Assembly (NCBI GenBank): GCA_021160885.1
Contig: JAGHBR010000204.1
Span: 1 to 13,479, forward strand
DNA length: 13,479 nt
Origin: Caldisericaceae bacterium
GTDB taxonomy: Bacteria; Calditrichota; Calditrichia; Calditrichales; Calditrichaceae
Direction of reading: 5' to 3'
Position 1 is the stretch's first letter; each line of letters opens with the position of its first letter. The notes beneath the pieces were generated by a model that saw nothing but the letters and a program-made list of their open reading frames with translations, made no database searches and was not told the DNA's origin. Made by a program: the position numbers and the translations under genes. Positions 1-6,158 of this stretch are shown here, piece by piece.

Positions 1-1
1 A

Positions 2-709
2 CATAGTTGTCATGCTTATGCGGGTGATCTATTTTTAATCGCCCTGCTTTTGCATGTGGTAGAATGTTTATTGAAACAATCGTTTAAAAGCTATCACTGG
101 AAAAGTTGGTTGTGGCTGGTTGTTTTGCTCGCTGTAAGCCTGCTGGTTGTTTTTTCCGGATTTCTAAGTTTAGGAAGTCTGGAAAGTTGGGATGCCACAC
201 AAATTTTGAAAAACATTTTGTTATCTCTGGGCGCCATAGGACAGGCTGTTTCCCGATTTCTATTACTCAGTGTGCAACAGAATTCGGTGCTGACCATCTT
301 GCTTCATCATGCGGCGACGTTTTCCATATTGACCATCGTTTTAACCTACCTTCACCTGCAACGGCTAAAAGCCGATCCTTATGCATTTTATTATTTATTT
401 GTGTTAATTGCATTGCTGGCGCTGTTAACGCCAGCTTCTATCGGCGCCATTCCTCAGGCAGAATTGGCGGTGGTTAAAGGTCCCTGGTACTTTCGTGGGC
501 TGCAGGAAATGCTTTCCTGGATGCCGGTCTGGTTGGCTGGCCTTGTTTTCCCAGTTCTGATCTTATCGCTACTTATTCTGTTGCCAGTGTTGCATAAGAA
601 AGAGACATTGCTATTAAATATATTCTGGTTTTTGTTGCTGTTCTATTTGCTTGAAACTTTAATAGCCACATTTTTGCGGGGTGCCGGATGGCAGTTAAGC
701 ATTGGGTGA
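2..709 (+). CDS. Cytochrome b of a quinol-oxidising bc/b6f-like complex (5' end outside window)
   Basis: The reading frame is open from base 2, so the N-terminus (helix A, start codon) lies outside the window and the TTG at base 50 is not a real start. What remains is about 235 residues and about six hydrophobic segments. The first holds two His 14 apart (codons at 11-13 and 53-55), as in helix B of cytochrome b. A later helix begins with HH and has a third His 15 residues on (HHAATF...TYLH), matching helix D of b6f-type proteins. These four His would bind two b haems. The C-terminal half carries GPWYFRGLQEML, the position of the PEWY quinol-site motif, then two helices and RGAGW near the end, as in fused one-chain cytochromes b. 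It probably oxidises (mena)quinol at the membrane and passes electrons to the multihaem proteins encoded just downstream. The family call is confident; the exact complex type is inferred. Confidence 0.85.
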   Translation, partial: HSCHAYAGDLFLIALLLHVVECLLKQSFKSYHWKSWLWLVVLLAVSLLVVFSGFLSLGSLESWDATQILKNILLSLGAIGQAVSRFLLLSVQQNSVLTILLHHAATFSILTIVLTYLHLQRLKADPYAFYYLFVLIALLALLTPASIGAIPQAELAVVKGPWYFRGLQEMLSWMPVWLAGLVFPVLILSLLILLPVLHKKETLLLNIFWFLLLFYLLETLIATFLRGAGWQLSIG

Positions 710-2487
710 AGTTTAATCTACCTTTGATTTTAGCCAGTGCTACACTGAGTTTATTAATCATTGTGGCGATTTTGGATCAAAGTAAAAATACTTCAGACGT
801 TGCGCTTGCCGATCAATGTTTAACCTGCCACACAGATGAGCATGACATGAGCGCCTCGCATCCCAATGCGGTTTTGGGTTGCGCAAAATGTCATCTGGGC
901 AACCCGCTGGTAGCGGATCAAAAGATCGCGCATCAGGGAATGGTCAAAAATCCGTCCAATTTGCACTGGGTACAAAAAACCTGTGGACAAACCGACTGCC
1001 ATGTTGAATGGGCAGAGCGTGTTCGTAAATCGATAATGACCAGCAACGCAGGGTTGGTGGCCTCCACGCTGTTTCAGTGGCAGGAGCGTGGTAGTCCGAA
1101 TGATTCAACCATTAACATTGCCGAAGTGCCTGATACCTCGCTGGCTTCATCACACGTGCGTAAAATGTGTGCCGGATGCCATGTGAACAAGCCCACTGGT
1201 GATTTGCCTGGTGAGTTCGGTCAGCGGGGAGGGGGCTGTAATGATTGCCATCTGGTGCGCGAAGATTCTACCAGGCATCCAACTCTAACGGTGCAAATGG
1301 AAATTAACGTCTGCGAAAAGTGCCACAATCGTTCCGACCGAACAGTCCTCACTTATCAGGGGAAATTTGAATCTGAAGGTTACGGAACACCTTTTAAACA
1401 GGGCTATTTTTCTGACCAGACGTTGTCCGGTAATCGCTGTTACTATCACATCACTTCCGATGTCCATTTTGAAGCCGGTATGGTTTGTATTGATTGTCAT
1501 GATGCTGAGGATGTGATGGGAGACGGCCGGCGCCATGCCCATCTGGAAGAACAGGTACACGTGCGTTGCCAAACCTGCCATCAGGCGCAGTTTGCCAGGC
1601 CAAACCGGGAAAATCTGGTCTGGAAAGTCATTCAGAGCAACCCTGTGCTCAGCGTTCCGTGTGACTCGCTGCTGGCTGAGGTGCAACCTTCCATCTTTTT
1701 GAGTAATGTTTTTCAGAAGAACAATCAGGTTTACCTGCGCCGCAAATTAGATGGTAATATCCTGAAAATCAGCCAGAATACCAGACAGATCGATTGTCAA
1801 TTACCAGGTCACGACCGACTAAGCTGCCAGAGTTGCCATTCCGCTTACACGCCGCAGTGTTATGGATGCCATGATTTGTATGATCCGCGCCGCAAGCAGT
1901 TAGACAAAATTTCTCAAAAAGAAACCAAGGGACACTGGAGCGAAGGGCGTTCCTATTTACGTTTTGAAGAACCTACTTTGGGGGTCGACCAACGTGGAAA
2001 AATCATGCCCTTTGCGCCGGGTTGCCAGGTGTTTTTAACTGTGCTGGATGATCAGGGACAGATACAAAAACAGGCTGAATATTTGACCATGGCCGCGTTT
2101 GACCCGCATTCCACCCGCCTGAAAACGCCGTTGTGTGAAGACTGCCACCTTTCAGCCAAGCGTCTGGGGCTGGGTAAAGGTCATTTGACTCTGGAAGATG
2201 GTGAACTTAGAACGGTCTCTCTTTACGATGCCAGGGCGGCACATTTAAGTACTTTTCCTCTTGAACAGATGGTGACCCTGGATGGTCAGCCAACACAAAC
2301 CATGTCACGTTTTAAGGCGCGCCCCTTTTCGGGGCAGGAAATCGAAAAAATCGTTCGTGTGGCTTATTGCCTTACCTGCCACGATCAAAGTTCGGATGCC
2401 ATTTACCAGAATTTTAGCCAAAGCTTACAACGCTTTGTCCGTGAGCCAGACCTGCCCTGCCAGCAGTTAAAGGAGCCTCACCCATGA
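688..2487 (+). CDS. Membrane-anchored dodecahaem cytochrome c
   Basis: This 599-aa protein has an uncleaved N-terminal membrane helix (about residues 9-29) followed by a periplasmic domain. It has eleven CXXCH haem-c motifs, with first Cys at about 44, 65, 161, 184, 209, 267, 294, 380, 391, 483 and 561. A twelfth site, at 99-105, has the expanded form CGQTDCH (CX4CH). Several free His can act as distal ligands. The start at 688 overlaps the cytochrome b gene by 22 bases, has only a weak GGGGTG-like ribosome site and leads directly into the anchor helix, so translational coupling is likely. A C-terminal segment (about 422-496; RFEEPTLGVDQRG, then CEDCH and LSAKRLGLG) recurs in the next gene. 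Its role is inferred from the neighbour: accepting electrons from the cytochrome b and moving them through the periplasm. No catalytic substrate can be read from the sequence. Confidence 0.88.
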   Translation: MAVKHWVKFNLPLILASATLSLLIIVAILDQSKNTSDVALADQCLTCHTDEHDMSASHPNAVLGCAKCHLGNPLVADQKIAHQGMVKNPSNLHWVQKTCGQTDCHVEWAERVRKSIMTSNAGLVASTLFQWQERGSPNDSTINIAEVPDTSLASSHVRKMCAGCHVNKPTGDLPGEFGQRGGGCNDCHLVREDSTRHPTLTVQMEINVCEKCHNRSDRTVLTYQGKFESEGYGTPFKQGYFSDQTLSGNRCYYHITSDVHFEAGMVCIDCHDAEDVMGDGRRHAHLEEQVHVRCQTCHQAQFARPNRENLVWKVIQSNPVLSVPCDSLLAEVQPSIFLSNVFQKNNQVYLRRKLDGNILKISQNTRQIDCQLPGHDRLSCQSCHSAYTPQCYGCHDLYDPRRKQLDKISQKETKGHWSEGRSYLRFEEPTLGVDQRGKIMPFAPGCQVFLTVLDDQGQIQKQAEYLTMAAFDPHSTRLKTPLCEDCHLSAKRLGLGKGHLTLEDGELRTVSLYDARAAHLSTFPLEQMVTLDGQPTQTMSRFKARPFSGQEIEKIVRVAYCLTCHDQSSDAIYQNFSQSLQRFVREPDLPCQQLKEPHP

Positions 2488-4079
2488 AGTGGTTTTTAAT
2501 GATTTGCTTGACTTTTTTGGCAGTTGGCGTTTTGCGCAGTGCTGATCAGACCTGCCAGTCCTGTCATCAGCAGGTACAAAGCAACTGTGAATTAACCTGC
2601 CAGCAGTGTCACATTTCTACAAAGGCAAATAATGTTACAAGCAGCACTGACCATCCGGTAGGGATTGCCAATTCTTCGCAGCCGGAATGGTGGGCTGAAA
2701 AATGTCAGGCTTGCCATGCAGAGGTAATCAATCGTTTTAGAAAATCACTGCATTACACCAGTATGGGCGTTATTGATCAAACGCGTTTTTTATTCGGTAA
2801 AAATGATCAACTGTTTCAAACACAGCCTGATGCCTGGCAGAAATTGAAGCATGTAAAGGGAGTCAAGTCTCCTTCCACGGCCGGAGTGGTTGACCATTTG
2901 CTGGCGGGTAAGTGTTTAAGCTGTCATTTCGCGGCTGATCGGCGAGGGGATGTGGCCGGTCGACGTCATGCGGCTGGTTGCGCAAGTTGCCATGTGGAAT
3001 TAGACCAGAAGACGGGGAAGCCGCTACATGGGCATCGCTTTCAAAAAAAAATAGCTGACACGGTTTGTTTGTCCTGTCACAGTGGCAATCGCGTGGGGGC
3101 TGACTACCATGGCTTTTTTGAACGCGATTACTACTATCAGTACCAACAGCCATTTGGTAGTCGTCCCTGGTTTGGCGCCTTTCAGCACCATCTGGTAAAA
3201 GACGTGCATCAGCAGGCTGGCTTGCAATGCGTGGATTGTCACCAGGAACATGTGGAACACGCCAGGAGGCCGCGTTTTGAAGGCGAACAACCATCCGTTC
3301 GTTGCCAGGATTGCCATGGTGGATTTAATGAAAAGCCATCTCCAAATGCTGCCAAAGGCCCTGTCTTTAATTCAGCCTCTGTCGCTCATCAGTCATTTCA
3401 TCAAAAAATCCGTTGTTCAGCCTGCCATGCTCAGTGGGTGTTTCAAGACTATGGTTTGCATCTTTTCCTGGATCAATCGTCCAATTACGAAATGTGGCAG
3501 GATTACCTGTGGCAGGGCGATGGGGAAGTGACGCATCTTTTACTGGAGGAATTATCTAAACCTGAAGAGTTGAGAAATCCTGCCTTTTCTTCTAATAAAC
3601 TTTCTGGACAAAAAATGCTTGGCATCTGGTACCAGGCCTGGACTTTTAGACGCTGGGAAGACCCAATATTGGGGCGTGATACGCAGGGCCGAATCAGCGT
3701 GCTGCGTCCGTTGTATCAGTATTTTATCACCTTTGTTGATTCTTTGGATCAGGTCTGGCTGGATTCTCAAAAACCAGTAAGAAAGGATGGAAAAATTGGC
3801 TGGAATTGGGATGCTTACGTTCCGCACACTATTGGCCGTAGGGGACGCAATTGTGAAAGCTGCCATTTGAATGCTAAAGCCGTGGGGCTGGGCATCCGGC
3901 AAAATCCTTCAGACTCGGTTGCACAGCAAATTACAATGCCTGCAGAACCTGTTTTACCGAACAGTCGTTTGCTAAACGCTCAGGAACAGCAACAACTTTT
4001 AAAGAAAAGAGCTTTGTACAAATACTGGCGGACAAAGGCCTTTCAGCAAAATGGTATTAAAAAATTGATGGAAAAGTAA
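2484..4079 (+). CDS. Exported decahaem cytochrome c, paralogue of the preceding gene
   Basis: This 531-aa protein has a cleavable-looking signal peptide (about 1-20, ending LRSA before DQ). It has ten CXXCH motifs, with first Cys at about 24, 39, 74, 144, 166, 195, 249, 274, 311 and 457. The ATGA overlap with the upstream stop and an AAAGGAG site at 2469-2475 fix the start. It aligns end to end with the preceding 12-haem protein: both have W...K-C..CH followed by R.RKS, then CH...GD..G....GC..CHV, DVH..AG..C.DCH, and E(D/E)P.LG.D..G near the last shared haem. It lacks two haems of its partner (the CYGCH at 391 and the final CLTCH at 561). It is probably a soluble periplasmic partner or subunit of the same complex, relaying electrons outward. 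The acceptor is unknown. It is the last gene of the operon, followed closely by a terminator. Confidence 0.87.
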   Translation: MKWFLMICLTFLAVGVLRSADQTCQSCHQQVQSNCELTCQQCHISTKANNVTSSTDHPVGIANSSQPEWWAEKCQACHAEVINRFRKSLHYTSMGVIDQTRFLFGKNDQLFQTQPDAWQKLKHVKGVKSPSTAGVVDHLLAGKCLSCHFAADRRGDVAGRRHAAGCASCHVELDQKTGKPLHGHRFQKKIADTVCLSCHSGNRVGADYHGFFERDYYYQYQQPFGSRPWFGAFQHHLVKDVHQQAGLQCVDCHQEHVEHARRPRFEGEQPSVRCQDCHGGFNEKPSPNAAKGPVFNSASVAHQSFHQKIRCSACHAQWVFQDYGLHLFLDQSSNYEMWQDYLWQGDGEVTHLLLEELSKPEELRNPAFSSNKLSGQKMLGIWYQAWTFRRWEDPILGRDTQGRISVLRPLYQYFITFVDSLDQVWLDSQKPVRKDGKIGWNWDAYVPHTIGRRGRNCESCHLNAKAVGLGIRQNPSDSVAQQITMPAEPVLPNSRLLNAQEQQQLLKKRALYKYWRTKAFQQNGIKKLMEK

Positions 4080-4135
4080 GACAAGCATTAAATGTTTTAG
4101 ACGGGAAATTATTGTCTTTTTTTGGGGAAGAATTA

Positions 4136-4170
4136 AAGGGCGCCTGTTTGGCGCCCTTAATGTATTTTTA
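4136..4170 (+). terminator. Rho-independent terminator after the cytochrome operon
   Basis: A perfect 9-bp GC-rich stem (AAGGGCGCC at 4136-4144 with GGCGCCCTT at 4150-4158) closes a 5-base TGTTT loop, and an AT-rich stretch with TTTTT follows. It lies 57 bases after the 10-haem cytochrome stop codon. The converging pseudogene ends at about 4168, so the hairpin sits between two converging units, but the T tract is only on the + side. Confidence 0.85.
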
Positions 4171-5164
4171 GAAGACCATGACCTCATCGTTTTCCGTCTT
4201 GGCAAAAATGCCCACCGGAGGATTATTGCCTAAAAGATAATGATCTTCCACATACAGGGCCAGCCGGAAGTCCTGTTTCAGGTGCGGATTGACAATCTGG
4301 CGTGGCAAACCAATCGGTTGAATCATGTTCTGCATCTCCTGAACATCCATTTCGAACAGACCTTTGTCGGTAGCTAAAATGGCGTGTGTGGTTGAAGCTA
4401 ACCGATTTAATATGTTTTACGTCTTCAGTAAGCGGATGGACATTGCGCATATCGCCCCAGATGCCGAACTGGTAAATCATGTTACCGATGGTTGCCGGAA
4501 AGGTGTCTTCAGAGTTCGGGACTTTACTCAGTAGTTCAATTTTACCTAATTTGTTAATGTATTCCATGGCCTGAACCGAAACGGTAATATCGTCTTTTTC
4601 CAGTAAGGTTGGTGTCAACTGTCCCTGAACCACACGTTGGTCAGATGTTAAACCAACCATACGGTCGCCCAAAATAATCAGATTGTGTATTCGTATTTTT
4701 TACCCTTCAAATTCGACATTGTTCAAAATATTGTATTTTTCGGTGTCCAGCGAGACAATGCAATTCCAGTCTTCCATTCTGGAAGTCGTTTCGATGTAAC
4801 GGCGTGCGCGAACACCATTACGTAAGGTATTGGCAATGCCCTTTAACAGCCGGAACAGGTTCTTGTCGCGGCACATTTCACGAACTTTTTTCTCTTTGCC
4901 TCGTGTGCGTAAATGCAGCAGGTTTGGAGCAATCCATTCAATGGAATGGAAAAAGACATCGGCATCCTTTTCCAGACCTTGCACCACATTGACTTAGCCT
5001 AAAATGGGCGGCGTAAACAGGGGCTGGCAGATGAATTTTTTATTTTTGTAAAATAAAGCTAAAGCCACACCCCGTGCGGTTTCGTCAATGATATGTGGAT
5101 CCAATTCAGTTGGACTGATGGTAGTTTGCAAATAAACCTGTTGTTTGTTTTGCAAGTTCTTCAT
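4168..5164 (-). pseudogene. Degraded gene of unrecognised family (about 330 codons)
   Basis: Reading the - strand from an ATG at 5164, a coherent protein begins MKNLQNKQQVYLQTT. An in-frame TAA at 4996-4994 interrupts it after FTPPILG. The same frame continues to a second TAA at 4702-4700 and then runs on through GDRMVGLTSDQRVVQGQL. At about 4400-4425 the sensible reading moves to another frame, giving NRLASTTHAILATDKGLFEM and ending at 4168 with TENDEVMVF. Protein-like composition persists on both sides of every lesion, which is why I join the pieces. Near the second stop, another frame (GKKYEYTI) also reads well, so there may be paired indels there as well. I see no signal peptide, membrane helix or known catalytic motif, and I do not recognise the family. 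No good ribosome site precedes the ATG. I cannot rule out sequencing errors, but three or more lesions favour decay. Confidence 0.72.
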
Positions 5165-5182
5165 GGTGTTTGGCTTAACCGG

Positions 5183-5213
5183 ATACTTTTACAATTAAAT
5201 CTTACAAAAGTAT
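5183..5213. repeat. Short inverted repeat upstream of the pseudogene
   Basis: ATACTTTT at 5183-5190 is matched by AAAAGTAT at 5206-5213 across a 15-base spacer. It lies 19-49 bases upstream of the pseudogene ATG on the - strand, where an old promoter or operator could sit. It is AT-rich and short, so chance is a real possibility. Confidence 0.3.
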
Positions 5214-5472
5214 TAAATGCTTCCAGCTAAAAACCAGAAAAGGAGAAGAAATCCTTTACTAAAAAGGTAAGAAGGTTGGAGCGGAAATTAAATTATCTGG
5301 CAATCAAGGGCATCCCTCTTTCTAAATGTTTTACCCCCATTTTGTGTTTTAAATCTATTTTTATTAGATGAATGGTAGAAATAAGCGGGACAGGAAAAAT
5401 CAATATTCTGACAAAAAACAGTAAGCAATTGTTTTTTCAATGTTAAGATAATTAGGGGAGGCCTGTGGGATT

Positions 5473-5672
5473 TTATCTGATTAAGGTGCTGTAGTACTCA
5501 AAACGCAGGCCAATGGAAAAAATCAGAGTTAAATTCAAATTTTGAAAAAGCTTCGGTTGGAGATTGTTTCGAAAAAAAATGAAATGATGGTAAGATTCGC
5601 AAGGGTGACGTGTGCTTCTTCCAAAAATGCATCGGCAACGGAGTAGTTCGACACATACCGCACTCTTACCAT
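5473..5672 (-). pseudogene. Possible C-terminal remnant of a TonB-dependent/SusC-like outer-membrane receptor
   Basis: On the - strand, one frame (from about 5672) reads YSVADAFLEEAHVTLANLTI, and a second frame (ending at 5473) reads RNNLQPKLFQNLNLTLIF and finishes EYYSTLIR. The two join naturally at a run of eight T on the - strand (A run at 5572-5579), a typical slippage spot. The joined pattern resembles the late strands of SusC/RagA-type receptors (a D-x-FL-x-(L/E)-x-x-(V/L)TL stretch followed by a K-L-x-x-LNLTL stretch). That resemblance is from memory and weak. It could also be chance in AT-rich DNA or the tail of another beta-barrel protein. No upstream part of such a gene is present, so if real it is a fragment. 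Confidence 0.3.
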
Positions 5673-5702
5673 ATGTGTTGCCTGTACAAAAAAAAAACAA
5701 GA

Positions 5703-5742
5703 TTGTAGGTTATTCTACACCTTATTGTAGAATAACCTACAA
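5703..5742. repeat. Perfect 17-bp inverted repeat with 6-base loop
   Basis: The left arm TTGTAGGTTATTCTACA (5703-5719) and right arm TGTAGAATAACCTACAA (5726-5742) are exact reverse complements around CCTTAT. Read on the - strand, the hairpin is followed after 5 bases by ten T (A run at 5688-5697), the layout of an intrinsic terminator, yet no intact - strand gene lies upstream of it. It sits about 140 bases before the copper operon start, so it could also be an operator, an insulator against - strand transcription, or one copy of a dispersed palindromic element. Confidence 0.85.
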
Positions 5743-5863
5743 ATATCCCCATTGCCTCTAAATTCAAAAAATATTCAATGCTTTTAACAATAATAAAAAT
5801 AATTGGTTAGTGCCTACTTAAAAATCATGGCATGGTTTTGGCCTTTAAAAGGGAGAACTTATC

Positions 5864-5869
5864 AAGGAG
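5864..5869 (+). promoter_or_regulatory. Ribosome binding site deciding the start of the 92-aa membrane protein
   Basis: AAGGAG lies 10 bases before the ATG at 5880. The longer in-frame reading from 5832 begins at a GTG or similar codon without such a site and would put a charged stretch (KRENLSR) before the membrane helix, so I prefer 5880. Confidence 0.7.
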
Positions 5870-5879
5870 TGTGTTCATT

Positions 5880-6158
5880 ATGAACAAAAAAATTTTATGG
5901 CTGGTAATTGTAGCGTTTGGTTTGCTCGGGGGTATTTTCTTTTTTCCCCTGCCCGTTGGTGGCTCTTTTACCTGTCTTTTTCATCGCTGGCTGATGCCCT
6001 GGAATTCGTTGCCCGGCGCCCATCCTGGGGAACATATGGTACACTACTATGTCCGGCACTTCAGCTTTTTCTGGTGGGGCAGTCTGCTCATGGTAACCGC
6101 CGGAATTTATGTCTTAATCAAAAAAACGAACTCGAATAAACAGAAAGGATTAAAATGA
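5880..6158 (+). CDS. Small two-helix membrane protein, first gene of the copper efflux operon
   Basis: This 92-aa protein begins MNKKILWLVI. It has one membrane helix at about 5-24, a middle loop rich in Cys, His, Trp and Met (TCLFHRWLMPW, then HPGEHMVHYYVRHF), a second helix at about 65-81 and a basic tail. Both termini probably lie on the cytoplasmic side, which places the His/Met/Cys loop in the periplasm, a sensible place for metal contact. Its stop overlaps the ATG of the next gene (ATGA at 6155-6158), which ties it to the efflux operon. I do not recognise a named family. A metal-binding or pump-accessory role is inferred only from the loop and the neighbours. A longer 108-aa reading from 5832 is less likely. 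Confidence 0.72.
   Translation: MNKKILWLVIVAFGLLGGIFFFPLPVGGSFTCLFHRWLMPWNSLPGAHPGEHMVHYYVRHFSFFWWGSLLMVTAGIYVLIKKTNSNKQKGLK

Larger units (their letters stand above)
5165..5879. other. 715-base stretch without an intact gene
   Basis: This AT-rich stretch lies between the broken - strand gene and the copper operon. It holds a short inverted repeat next to the pseudogene start, a frameshifted - strand coding remnant (5473-5672), a run of ten A (5688-5697), a perfect 17-bp inverted repeat (5703-5742) and the leader of the copper operon. I saw no tRNA, CRISPR or transposase signature. I could not pick a convincing promoter for the operon: the segment at about 5745-5860 is AT-rich, but no clear -35/-10 pair stands out. 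Confidence 0.6.

Noticed and set aside
50..709. TTG at base 50 as the real start of the cytochrome b
   Set aside because: The frame is open to the window edge and the preceding residues include the first helix-B haem His, so the gene begins outside the window.
1438..1449. CYYH (251-254) as a haem site in the 12-haem cytochrome
   Set aside because: It lacks the second Cys, and the paralogue has no motif there. The His may still be a distal ligand.
1795..1840. CQLPGHDRLSC (residues 370-380) as an extra long-spaced haem site
   Set aside because: It does not end in CH from the first Cys; the second Cys is already the first Cys of the CQSCH motif.
2863..3317. - strand open frames inside the 10-haem cytochrome gene
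   Set aside because: They lie opposite a gene whose haem motifs are unambiguous; they have no ribosome site and no domain pattern.
4804..4992. + strand 62-codon frame opposite the pseudogene
   Set aside because: It is a shadow of the broken - strand gene, with no ribosome site and an implausible composition.
4168..5164. Programmed stop readthrough or frameshift instead of decay
   Set aside because: Two TAA codons plus a separate frame change, with no slippery site or structure at the breaks, fit decay better.
5703..5742. Palindrome as an insertion-sequence end
   Set aside because: No transposase, partner end or target duplication is visible nearby.
5832..5879. Longer 108-aa start for the small membrane protein
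   Set aside because: No ribosome site precedes 5832, while AAGGAG stands 10 bases before the ATG at 5880, which leads straight into a membrane helix.
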